64,000 nucleotides of DNA from Paulinella micropora (Eukaryota; Cercozoa; Imbricatea; Euglyphida), in assembly GCA_009731375.1 (NCBI GenBank), contig BJOX01000264.1:375760-439759 (forward strand). Direction: 5' to 3'. The notes beneath the pieces are model-generated. The model searched no databases, was not told the origin of the DNA, and was given only the letters and a program-made list of their open reading frames with translations. Each line of letters opens with the position of its first letter. The first letter of the stretch is position 1. Of the stretch, positions 9,246 to 20,079 are shown in pieces. The position numbers were made by a program, and so were the translations under genes.

Positions 9246-10175
9246 GGCAACTTAAGTTTAATTTGATTATTCAAGTCACAGAGTTTAGCAGTCTAGGTGA
9301 CTTGAACCGTGCCAATGATAACTGAGTTAACTTAAATGCAGGTCTAAGACGGTATTTTCTAATTAAAAGTGTTTGCGTAAATATTAATTACAAGTAGGCG
9401 GGGGGGGGGGGGGTNNNNNNNNNNGGGGGGGGGGGGATTCGGATTCTCATAGGCTTCTGCCGGTTACTGAACTACCAGTGACCATGACTGCTGTATAGTT
9501 ACAATGCCGAAACATCAGTCACGTCACACTGAGAGCACCAGCTCAGCCTTCAACGCAGCTAATGCGCAAAGGTTTGAGTAAGCTTGTTACCAGTAAATTT
9601 AATTATTAGGAATAAATATTAACGTTAGTAGTAATAATTCAGTCTCAAAAGGACGCTGAATAATGGCGTCATATGTTGGTAATAAACTATGATCTTCTTA
9701 TCATAATCATCGCTGCCACATTCGTCAAGGTTTACAACTCTGTCTCCTCTACGTTGGATTGATCTTCGGTGATATCCGACACCTTTCACGAGACAAGAAC
9801 ATTGACTTATGTATTCTTGCTGTAAGCGGCAATGACTGGTGTATAGTCTAACGAATGGTCTCATTCGTCTCCAAAAAAGAAAGATGCCACAACCGTTGCC
9901 CTTGCCCCAGTCACAGCCTTGCTCTTATCTTGGTGTTTGAATGAATCTATGTGTGTAATATGCTATGTGTGTTGTTCAATGTTTACTGCTTCCATAGTTT
10001 GCCTGAATGTTGACTTGCTGTACTACTTGGCTTTCTATAAAGACTAACAGGAGAATCATACAACAAGAAATAATATTCTTAAGATACTTACAATATCTTA
10101 ACATGCATGCTGGTTGCAGTTCCCGAAGGTTTCCTCCACGTGTCTTCTACTTGCGAGAAAGACCTTGACGGTGGC
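9246..10175. other. Intergenic stretch with poly-G and a gap
   Basis: AT-rich non-coding sequence between the 5' side of element A and the acidic exon. A homopolymer G run on both sides of a 10-N gap (9400-9437; N at 9415-9424) probably stopped the assembly. I see no gene, RNA or clear polyadenylation signal in it. Confidence 0.5.
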
Positions 10176-10877
10176 TCAATTGGTATCAGTGCTGGTGTCG
10201 GACTCATTGAGAGTGCTCGAAAATGCGCCGACGAGAGTTTTTTCCACTCCTGTCGTCGAAGGTTTGCCAGACGCTGCTGTTATAGGCTCGCCAGAGGAAA
10301 CCTCTCCAGACATCTCCATTTCCTCGTCGTCATCGCTCAGGTCTATTTTGGAATTGTCACATTCATCCTCGGTCTCAGCGTCAAGGGACACGATGGAATT
10401 TATGGACGCGGACTGAATGGACGCAGCGCTTCGTAGCGGTGATGCCGCTGGTNNNNNNNNNNGTTTCCGTGTTACATATTGCTTGGTCACACGAGAAACG
10501 AGCTGGCTGTCAGCATTTACGGGTTCCGCGGCAATTTCCGCCTTAGAGTCGCCCCCAGCTGTCAGACTTTCCTTCTTCGCTAACAGGTCCGGTAGTTCTT
10601 CCGGTGTCTCCACTTCAAGCTGCGGTTGGTGTGACACGTTCCGTGGACCCTGCTTCCTCTGCGGAGTGATGGGCCTACAGAATTCTGGGGTTTTCCACTT
10701 GGGTCGACAGCCCGCAAATTCGGCTTCAGACGAACGTGCAGCCTGGTCTAAGTCCCGCAGTTTGGCCAGCGAGCTGGTGCGCCTCAACACGTCTGTAGTG
10801 TCTGTCACAACGTATTCCGGTGGGGTATAGTCGGCTTGCCGCGCTTTCTCTGCCATTATAACGGACCAGCTTGAGTC
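10176..10877 (-). CDS. Large acidic Ser/Thr-rich exon, probably 3'-terminal
   Basis: On the minus strand an acceptor (GCGATCCAG) at 10878 opens a 233-codon frame that ends in TGA at 10176-10178. It starts DSSWSVIMAEKARQADYTPP and includes a region with TPPEYVVTDTTDVLRRTSSL, several SP/TP sites, and an acidic block (ETEDECDNSKIDLSDDDEEM). It ends ESDTSTDTN. No folded domain is recognised; it looks like a disordered tail with phosphorylation-type sites. A 10-N gap sits inside (10453-10462), in frame as drawn. Codon use is balanced and unlike the flanking microsatellites. It may be the last exon of the long minus-strand gene seen at 26-64 kb, or belong to a separate gene. Confidence 0.6.
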   Translation of the reverse strand, partial: DSSWSVIMAEKARQADYTPPEYVVTDTTDVLRRTSSLAKLRDLDQAARSSEAEFAGCRPKWKTPEFCRPITPQRKQGPRNVSHQPQLEVETPEELPDLLAKKESLTAGGDSKAEIAAEPVNADSQLVSRVTKQYVTRKXXXXPAASPLRSAASIQSASINSIVSLDAETEDECDNSKIDLSDDDEEMEMSGEVSSGEPITAASGKPSTTGVEKTLVGAFSSTLNESDTSTDTN

Positions 10878-10913
10878 CTGGATCGCAACCATAGATAGAT
10901 AGTAAGAAAACAA

Positions 10914-11530
<617 letters not shown>

Positions 11531-12060
11531 ACTCGTGACACCTCCCTAAAGTGCTTTCTTGCAAACATAGTAGCGCGCGATTGTGGCAGGCGCTTTGTTT
11601 GAAAAACAGCGAAAAATACGAGAAAAAACAAATAAAGACAGGTTTAGGTAGTCCAGTAACCGCGAAACCAAGAGTGCTAGAGTCATCCATTAGGACATTC
11701 AGGGCTCAGGCGGTCGATTTTTTTTCGTTTCAAATCAGACTCCTCCCAGAAATGATGAGAAATATGTTTCGAGTAACTATTGGATAGGTGCATCTGAGGC
11801 AAGGTACAGCATGTTGCAGAAAAATTCTTCCACCTAGAATAAAAGGCCGAAATAGTGGAGTTTTCAGAAACGCTTGACATTACAGTCAGTTGTTTGCAGT
11901 GTTTGGTCTTTATTTACTTGTGCTCAGGCTGGTGAGACACCAGGAGGGATGGCTGAGGTGCATAGAAACTTACCCTGGGAAAATAGCAAGGTATTGCTGA
12001 CTGACATAGCTTTAGCGGCTTTGATTCTGTACCTTATCCATCTACCTACCTGTAGCCTAT
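11531..12060. other. Unique spacer, no gene recognised
   Basis: Mixed-composition sequence between two microsatellite blocks. Short ORFs on both strands show no motif. A minus-strand frame at 11683-11880 (MSSVSENSTISAFYSRWKNF) is open for 65 codons but unsupported. Confidence 0.4.
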
Positions 12061-12158
12061 CTATTAAATAATAATGACGATGATGATGCTGCTCGGTGCT
12101 GATGATGATGCTGCTGCTGCTGATGATGATGATACATATGATCGATGATGACGATGAC

Positions 12159-12200
<42 letters not shown>

Positions 12201-12392
12201 CCATGAGCATGATGATGATGGCGATGATGATCATGATGTATGATGATGCACGATGATGACGATGATGATGATGATGATGATGATGCTGATGATGATGATG
12301 GTGGTGGTGGTGATGATATCGATACATATAATGATGGTGGTGGTGGTCACAACGATGATCATGTCATGATGATGATGATATCGTGATGATGA

Positions 12393-12426
<34 letters not shown>

Positions 12427-12466
12427 GGTGGTGGTGGTGGTCATTACGATGATGATGTCATGATGA

Positions 12467-12500
<34 letters not shown>

Positions 12501-12730
12501 GGTGGTGATGATGATGATGATGATGATGATGGTGATGGTGATGGTGATGACGATAGCGATGATGGTCCCCGGTGGTGGTGGTGGTGGTGATACATATGAT
12601 GATGATGTTGAATGATGACGATGATGACGATGATGATGAATCATAGGTGATGATGATGCTGGTGTTGATGATGGTGATGATTCATTGGTGATGATGATGA
12701 TTCATTAGTGAAGATGCTGCACTTGATGAT
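12061..12730. repeat. GAT/GGT trinucleotide microsatellite block
   Basis: Interrupted (GAT)n and (GGT)n on the plus strand, with short CATATGAT-type interruptions. The apparent poly-His and poly-Ile ORFs here are artefacts of the repeat. Confidence 0.95.
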
Positions 12731-14012
12731 GATGATACATACATACATACACATACATACGTACATACACACACAGACAAAGAGACATAACCGCATACAT
12801 ACATACATTGTATATATACACAAATATATACATACATACATACATACATACAGAAAGCAAGTGCAACTGCACTGAAGTTCAGTGAATTGCATACATTCAT
12901 ACACACATACATACATACGTACATACATACACATACATACATACATACATACGCACACACACACACACAGACATACTCGCATACATAAATACATATATAC
13001 ACACATACACACACATACATACATACATACATACATACATACCCGAATATATACATACATACATATATACATACACACATACATACACACATACATACAT
13101 ACATGCATACATACATGAATACATACATGCATACATACATGCATACATACGCAAAGCAAGTGCAACTGCACTGAAAATCAGTGAATTGCTTACATACATA
13201 CATACATACATAAATACATCATGCATGCATGCATGCATACATACATACATACATACATCATCATCATCATCACCATCACCATCACCACCACCACCACCAT
13301 CATCACCATCACCATCATCATCACCATCATCATCATCATCACCATCTTCAGCATCAGCATCAGCATTATGTATGTATGTATGTATGTATGTATGTATGTA
13401 TGTATGTGCATGTATGTACATGTATGTATGTATGTATCTATGTATGTATGTATGTATGTATGCATGCATGTATGCATGTATGCATGTATGTATGTATGTA
13501 TGTATGTATGTATGTATGTATGTATGTATGCATGTATGCATGTATGTATGTATGTATGTAAGTATGTATGTATGTATGTTTGTATGTGTATGTATGTATG
13601 TATGTATGTATGCAATTCACTGAACTTCAGCGCAGTTGCACTTGCTTTGTGCATGTATGTATGTACGTATGTATGTACGTATGTCTGTATGTATGTATGT
13701 GTATGTATGTGTGTATGTGTATGTATATATGTGTATGTGTATGCATGTATGTGTGTGTGTGTATGTATGAATGTGTGTATGTGTGTCTGTATGTATGTAT
13801 GTATGTATGTATGTATGGAATTCACTGAACTTCAGTGCAGTTGCACTTGCTTTGTGCATGTATGTATGTATGTATGTATGTATATATGCGGGTATGTCTG
13901 TGTGTGCACGTGTGCACGTGTGTGTATGTGGGTATGTATGTGTGCATGTATGTATGTATGTATGTATACGTGCGTATGCATATGTATGTACGTATGTATG
14001 TACGTATGTATG

Positions 14013-14043
<31 letters not shown>

Positions 14044-14260
14044 GCATGCATGCATGCATGCATGCATGAATGCATGCATGTATGCATGCGCGTATGTATG
14101 TATGTATGTATGTATCTATGTATGTGTGCGTGTGTGTGTGTATGTATGTATGTATGTATGTATGCATGTATGTATGCATGTATGTATGTATGTATGTATT
14201 TATGTAATAATTTATATATGTATGTTTGTGTGTGTATGTATTACTATATGTATGTATGTA
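12731..14260. repeat. TACA/TGTA block with inverted core copies
   Basis: The left half (12731-13257) is (TACA)n and the right half (13367-14260) is (TGTA)n, separated by an (ATC)n/(ACC)n centre at 13258-13366. A 39-41-bp core containing CAAGTGCAACTGCACTGAA occurs at 12852-12890 and 13151-13189 in one orientation, and at 13612-13650 and 13817-13857 in the other. The whole block therefore approximates a 1.5-kb inverted repeat. Confidence 0.85.
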
Positions 14261-14489
14261 TGCGCTTCCTACTTATTCCTACTGGCGTTCTTATTCAAAA
14301 TGTTTGCGTGCACGATATACTCACGTGTCAGATTCTCAAAATCAATTAAATTCATTTCAAAAAGTGATAATATTAATAGTATTATGTGAATTGCATTAGC
14401 GCTACAATCACACTAAGTGAGTCAAACATAACAGCTGAGTTTTGTTACTAGTAATCAGTATTAATAATAACTGTTCAGGGCCCGGGCAC

Positions 14490-14574
14490 CTACTGAGACC
14501 AACCCAGCTGCCGACCTCCGGACCCGCTGCGCGACAGCGAGGCGTACTAGCAGCTGCAGGTGCCACCCCTTCCA
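14490..14574 (-). CDS. Candidate internal exon, Ala/Gly/Pro-rich
   Basis: On the minus strand an acceptor (CATCAG) before 14574 and a donor (CAGTAG|GTGCCC) after 14490 enclose 85 nt. One frame is open: EGVAPAAASTPRCRAAGPEV then GSWVGLSR. GC content rises sharply against its AT-rich surroundings, as expected of an exon. Not recognised; it could belong to the minus-strand gene with the acidic exon at 10.2 kb. Confidence 0.35.
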
Positions 14575-15769
14575 CTGATGATAGGTTCATAGTTAAGCTG
14601 TTAACGTTAATAACTGAAATTCAGTGAAGTCAGCAGCAGCATAACTCATCCCCTGTATCTCCCTTCCTCAGAAGTAATCGTAATGTTATTAAAAGTAATT
14701 CCATGGCTGCCACAACTACATAAATATAAGAAATAATAACAGTTCATACAGTGATAAACATGTTAATAAATGAAAATTTAACTAGAATGGTCCACACCGT
14801 GCCTACCGGCGGTTGTGAGACGGTTTGGATACAACCCCAAGTGGTAATTACAACGAACTCTTATTAAAGATCTCTATGGCTGCATTAAGTCCTGACTCCA
14901 GAGAGCAGCCGGGTGAAATACCAGTAAATAGCAGAGCGGTCACTTCGTTTATTTACAAAGATTTCTACTTGTCACAGTTGCAGACCGGCTTGGGTTGCAA
15001 AGTACGAACACGACTGAACGCCGTAGTAGATTGTGTGTTTGGTGAGTTGAGCTTCGCAACTTTCAAAACTACTGTAAAGTACTTGAAGGATGGCTTCAAA
15101 TCCAACTTGTATTTCGAGTGTCCAGCCTGAGAATTTGCATTTGGAAAAAAGTTTCCTCAGTCATGAGATGTAAAAAGCCGCGAAGTCAAACATTGTTTTT
15201 CCGTTTACTCTTGTTACCTTGTCCACAATCTTGATTTACCGCAACGTGCGTTTTTCAAGGGAAATCAGGGGAAAAGGCAATAGAGTGGGAAAAAGGCAAC
15301 TTGATAGTTGATCTTTTCTAAAAAGAACCTTGACTTGATCGTTTGAAGTCATTTCTGAACGAAATCCGAAAACTAGCCATTTAAGTCGAAACGTCGTGCA
15401 GAGGAGAACGGGCCGGTCAAAAACAGTGAAAAGTCAACGATAGTGATTTTGGCCGGTTCGTTAAAGTGCTCAGTCTGATAGCTCTCCCCCCCCCCCCCCC
15501 CCCCCCCCCCCCCGGAGGGGAGAGGGTGCTGCGCGCCGTGGCCGGCNNNNNNNNNNGCCGGTTCGTTAAAGTGCTCAGTCTGATAGCTCCCCCCCCCCCC
15601 CCTCCCCAGATCTAACGGTTGAGTAGAGTTGCATACAGAATGAGTGACTAACGATGGGTCAGTGACTTGTCTCGCAAAAAAAAAAGGAAAAGGAGAAAAG
15701 AGAAAGATTGGTCTCTTTAAACTATAGGGAAGGTGAGTGTGTCGATGTGTAGTGCATTGCAGACGAAGA
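14575..15769. other. Unclassified spacer with a poly-C gap
   Basis: Mostly AT-rich. A plus-strand ORF at 14825-15130 (101 codons, MDTTPSGNYNELLLKISMAA) is open but matches nothing I know. Around 15487-15602 two poly-C runs flank a 10-N gap (15547-15556), and the sequence GCCGGTTCGTTAAAGTGCTC before the first run recurs right after the gap: another unmerged overlap. Confidence 0.4.
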
Positions 15770-15942
15770 TCAGCCGGGGCCAGATATCGGGATGCTAAAG
15801 CGGGACTGAGACAATTGAGGCGCAGTAGCGATGCGTTGATATCGGGGAGCTGACGTCGAGCCGTTGGAAGCTAGGTGGCCATGTATCGCACAGCCGAGAT
15901 GAACTTCGTCATCGTCGTCGTCATCCTCGACTTCACTGCCCT
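15770..15942 (-). CDS. Candidate exon with an Asp cluster, ending in a stop
   Basis: A good acceptor on the minus strand (TTTTGTCTGCAG) precedes 15942. From there one frame is open to TGA at 15770-15772: EGSEVEDDDDDDEVHLGCAI, then HGHLASNGSTSAPRYQRIAT and QLSQSRFSIPISGPG. It reads like a disordered acidic-to-Ser-rich C-terminus. It overlaps the possible 5' end of the plus-strand Penelope-like element, so it may be interrupted by or adjacent to that insertion. If it were an internal exon, an unseen donor before the stop would be needed. Confidence 0.45.
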
Positions 15943-16760
15943 CTGCAGACAAAACTAAGAACACCCAACCTAATGCACTGAATGAACAACCTCTATCTGC
16001 TGACCAAACTCAAAAACCTATAATTCGGTTACAACTGGGTGAAAGTCAACAGCAAGCATTTTTTGCACATCTAACAAACATCCCGTCGATTACCAACCTT
16101 CTAAACCAAGCTCGAAGAGCAGCAATGGGAACACAACCATGCACTGGCATCGACAATAGCATCCCAGCCAAAACTACAACTACCCCCACTCCTGTTGGAC
16201 CCACTACAACGCTTGTCTCGTCTGCAGTGAGAAGTGATCCTCTTGATACACCCCCTTCAAGTTGCCCGACCGCATCAACAGATGTTACCAGTAGTGGCAG
16301 TAGTAGCAGCAGCAACTCATCGACAAAGTCGCTGGAACCCGCAAGTGAAGCCGTCAGTGAGCCAACTAAACAGCAGCTACCGATCTCTCCACCCCCGCTA
16401 AATCCATTCTTTCTCCAACTGGTCTACGTTTCTCTGGTCGTAAACCATCAACCAAGAAAGAAAAGGTTACGAAGAAGACAACCTAGGGATGTCTGGAGTG
16501 CCTTCGCTGGATTGAAGCCTCAAAACGAACCCTCCGGGAAGTTGAAAAACCGAGTAAGCTGCCTTGTCAAATTTTCTGGATGGATCTTTGCGGACACCCA
16601 GCGACACTCCACAGCGATAACCACCAACTTTGCCATTGCCCGACGACTCTTTCGCCTACTCAATACACAACTCCTAAACTCGAAACTAGCCCTTATTCAA
16701 TCTAAAGAATCCGATGGTCAGCCTATACGCCCCTTATGGAAACAACCTACTACATGCTAA
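15911..16760 (+). pseudogene. PLE N-terminal hydrophilic region
   Basis: An open plus frame begins after a TGA at 15900-15902 and runs through SADQTQKPIIRLQLGESQQQ to the ATG at 16125 and on. The later part is Ser/Thr/Pro-rich (STDVTSSGSSSSSNSSTKSL), followed by a basic patch (QPRKKRLRRRQPRD). No domain recognised. A basic, disordered N-terminus could be a nucleic-acid-binding or nuclear-targeting region. The true start may be upstream of 16125. Confidence 0.45.
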
Positions 16761-17197
16761 TTGCAGCCCTTGTCTTTAATAATACTGACCCTGCTCTCCG
16801 TCGCTTCAAGCCTATGTTATGCCTATTACAACGCCAGAACAGAGCGGATTTTCCCTTCGATATCCCAAACCCTGGTCGTATGCAGGTAATTTATGGCATC
16901 GTCGCACCTGGTACCATACACAGCTACATCGGAGAATCCTTCCAATGGGAAAAGCGAATGAAGTCGGAACTCAGAGGAATGCGAAATTTCAACGATGCTC
17001 GACAACACCAACCAGGACAAGCCCGTCTCCTTGTCTTTGGTAACAAGCTAGGCATGCACCGCTTCACGTCCATACCCCTCCTCCTAATGGGACCACTCCC
17101 GCTATCTGGTACGAAAATGGAACAAGTTCGGCGCGAACCAACCGACGACGCATGGAAGCAAAGTTCATCGCTTGGCTCAAGCCGACCCTCAACATGA
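16736..17197 (+). pseudogene. GIY-YIG endonuclease domain of the PLE
   Basis: The ORF contains VIYGIVAPGTIHSYIGES. This is the GIY-x10-YIG signature with Val in place of the first Gly, Tyr at residues 53 and 64, and the expected Arg at residue 74 (WEKRMKSELRG). The end of the fold lies in the next frame (from 17152): MEAKFIAWLKPTLN, which fits the closing Glu-containing helix and 'P-x-L-N' of these nucleases. A frameshift at about 17150 therefore splits the domain. The nuclease would nick the target DNA for RT priming. Confidence 0.7.
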
Positions 17198-18660
17198 GAC
17201 AAATCGCCTACCCTTCCGCTGCGATTCGCACTGACGACAACCCAAAACCCTTTGCTCGCCACCGGCTTGTTTTTCCACATGAAGTCTGCGACCATCGCTA
17301 CCCACAACCGTGCAACACACAATGCAGGAGCCTGGCCAATTCTCAACGGCACACCAGCAATCTTACCTACTGGGAAGCCATTCCGTTAGAAGGACCCCCG
17401 CCGATACGCCACTCTATCTCTTCCATCTGTGATGACCTTGACCCCGACACTCTTTTTCAATTTCGAAAACACGGCAATTGCTACGGTCTACAGGCCTGGG
17501 ACTATGCCACCCGTTTCTATGGAGCCACTAAAATCTATGAAGGCTATCAAATGTCCCCTCGGCAACCATACGTACTACTACGTTCTGCTGTAGCTCGCCG
17601 ATACCTTGCCCAACCTGGAGCTCACTGCTTATTACGTCTGTCTAACTCTGGGGCTATTCTTGAACTAACCAGCGACCTACGCGTTGAACTTCTTGCACAT
17701 CACCCCTATCACTGGCTCAACCATATACGACGAGCAACCGCCTACCAAGCACTGCGAGTATGGCAGCGGGCACAAAGTATCGAAAATCACCGCACGAAGC
17801 TCTATGCCTGCAATGTGCTCTCCCATCATCTAAGGAAACGACACCCTCTCATCCTGTCCAACAAGACCTACACAATGGAAGTGAATGATCGAATGTGCAT
17901 AAACAGAAGATCTCTTCGGACCCTACAAAAACGCATTCTGCGAATTTTGCTCTCAGATCGGAACATTCGACAAACCCTCGTATCCCTATGCAAGCGTAGC
18001 TACAAAAGACCGGCATCTATTGCGTCGAGGCTTATAAACGCCCCGAGACACCTTGCCACCTTTATGCTTCAACCACACACCATGGAAAAGCCTACCTGTA
18101 CTACTACCTGTCGCGCATGGGAAAAGAGCAGTCTGACACCGCATGCCTCCTTCCGGCTAGCGTCGATGCCAGGAATCTTAGGACGTGTTGGCCGACTCAG
18201 TGCCGCTACCATACCGCACCCAACGCCTGGATTCATTCTCAAGTCACTACTAGGCTCTACTATTGCCTTTGTAAAGCGAACACAGACAGCCCTGCGCCTC
18301 CCTACTATTAACTTCGAACGTGAAAAATCCAAATCAGATTCGAAACGACGTACATCAAGCTCAGATCAACTTGACTGCAAAACTTGGCTCAACCTGCTCT
18401 TTGCCATGGCTGAAAATTTGCCTCACCGCAACAAACGCCTACTTGGTTGCCTTATTGATACGTACAAAAACCTAAGTGAAACATGCCCGGAACTACCACC
18501 AAACTCGGTTTCTGAAAAAGATGTCCTGGAAGCTAGAATACGCCTTTCTCGAATGGTAGTCCAAGCGGCGGCCCTTGACAAAAACAACAATCAGCTGTGG
18601 GTAACCTGGGAACGCATACAAAAGGAAGTGATTAAAGCACCCTCTTTTCTGCTGGTCTAG
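17152..18660 (+). pseudogene. PLE central region between nuclease and RT
   Basis: A 502-codon frame. Its first residues close the GIY-YIG domain. Then come Cys/His-containing stretches (FPHEVCDHRYPQPCNTQC), hydrophobic/aromatic blocks (HHPYHWLNHIRRATAYQALR) and a basic region (SKSDSKRRTSSSDQ). It ends in a TAG at 18658-18660, just after a T-run, and the RT N-terminal motifs continue in another frame. This length matches a linker plus the RT N-terminal extension in PLEs. No other enzyme is recognised. Confidence 0.5.
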
Positions 18661-19018
18661 CTGATCGCGCTGACCTGCTACATGCCTACCGCACTGACTT
18701 CATAAAACATAACCTTCAACGCTTTGGATCACTTCGGACCCGAAAGGCGGGTATCCACTCGACCACTCTACTACCGAAACACAAAGATCCTGCCAACAAA
18801 ACCAGACTGATTTGCAACCAAGCCCGATCTCCATGGCGCTCAATTCTGCGTAGAGTTGGAAAAATCCTGAGCTTTCTCACTGTGGAACTCTCATGTCGAG
18901 TGCGAAATTTCAACTTAAATAGACTGGACGAAATCCGACCTCACCTGGACCGCGCATACTGCACCTTTTCCAATACCAATGCAACAAACACATCAAAAAC
19001 GCACTATAAGAGCCTTCC
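18648..19018 (+). pseudogene. PLE reverse transcriptase, motifs 1-2
   Basis: In the frame starting near 18648 (AGLADRADLLHAYRTDFIKH) the stretch LLPKHKDPANKTRLICNQAR corresponds to the 'LPKxHK...RPI' motifs 1-2 at the start of PLE reverse transcriptases, followed by WRSILRRVGKILSFLTVELS. The frame stops at 19016-19018, and the RT continues in the frame of the next ORF, with about 40 nt of overlap. Confidence 0.6.
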
Positions 19019-20079
19019 AATTCGACGTTAAGCAAATGTTCACCTGGCTAGCCCAATCGAGCACGATGCAGTCTCTACGTTTTGCCCTTGCCCATATCAC
19101 TTTCCAACCCCCGAGAAATTGCAACTGGAAGCCAATAGTATACACCTCTAAGACCCGCAAACAAACTGGCAAGTATGACATCGGATGGAACCGGAACTAT
19201 GCCCCGCAAGATTACATCGCCTTCACCTTTGACGACATTATCAATATTGTGTCTCTCGACTTTGCCCACTCCCATTTCACTCTTGGGGATGCTGTCTTCG
19301 TCCAGAAAGATGGATGCCCGATTGGAAGATACCTATCCTCACCCCTCGCGCAAATGAAGTGCATGTGTGATGAAGCTGTCCTAATCCGAACACTACTAAA
19401 ACCGTCACTCACTAAACACTTCTATGGGATACGCCAAATCGATGACCTCCTTCTACTCATACTTGCGAACTGGGATAATGATCTCGAAATGGCCGAAGTT
19501 CAAATGATTCTGGAAGCGATCCGTAACTCTGGCACAACTATTGAATCACCATCGCAACCCCATGCCTCCACAGGCGGCCTAGAACTTGAAGAAGATATAC
19601 TGAAACCGACGAACGATACTTTCGTGGTGAACTTTGCGGCAACGTCCATACAGCTACATGAAGACCCAACCCTAGGCTTCAACATCAGACCCCTTTTCAA
19701 GAACTGGACAGATATGATGACCCATAATCGGCAACCAGTGCCACGGCTCCCACCATACTCCCCTTATATCCACCGCACTATACTTCATGCTACTCTTGTT
19801 GGTATGCTGGCTAACTTCGCACGTCAAATGAACTCCGAAGATCTCCTCCTCTCGGCCACACTGCAACTCATGGTTGAAATACCCTATCCTTGTTCCATCT
19901 GGAAAGCTGCCCTTGACCGTGTAGTACCACACTATCTCTGCCCGGGAGAGTGGAGTAACCTCGCCATCGTCATTTGCACCTTCGCTCACCTGCCGATGCA
20001 TCTACGCCAAACGCTGACATATACCGAACAGTGGCGAAGCATACGGCAACACTTTCCACAAGCCTCGGACTCGTGGTGA
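18979..20079 (+). pseudogene. PLE reverse transcriptase core
   Basis: A 366-codon frame with RT catalytic motifs in order. Motif A: FQFDVKQMFTWL (D16). Motif B: DGCPIGRYLSSPLAQ (about residues 111-125). Motif C: GIRQIDDLLLLI (D155, D156). Motif A as FDV..-F-T and the 'F...F....V-Q-K-D-G-C-P-I-G' run resemble Penelope-like RTs more than LINE or LTR RTs. Motif C has Ile in place of the usual Val, and the Tyr position is Gln. The C-terminus (after about 250) is a helical thumb-like region without a second nuclease domain, supporting the permuted order. Confidence 0.75.

Larger units (their letters stand above)
15911..20079 (+). mobile_element. Penelope-like retroelement, GIY-YIG-first type, frameshifted
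   Basis: Four plus-strand frames follow one another without large gaps: a hydrophilic N-terminal region (to 16760), a GIY-YIG nuclease (16736 to about 17200), a long linker/RT N-terminal region (17152-18660, then 18648-19018) and an RT core (18979-20079). Penelope-like elements (PLEs) pair an RT with a GIY-YIG endonuclease. In canonical ones the nuclease is C-terminal, while in the permuted clade described from the green lineage, protists and some animals (Chlamys/Naiad-type) it is N-terminal, as here. At least four frame changes make this copy inactive unless they are sequence errors. Terminal repeats typical of PLEs were not found. Confidence 0.75.

Noticed and set aside
12641-14389. Overlapping MYVCMYVC and THTYIHTY ORFs on both strands
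   Set aside because: Translation of TGTA/TACA repeats.
18069-18332. Minus-strand ORFs within the Penelope-like element
   Set aside because: Antisense shadows of the RT region; no motifs.
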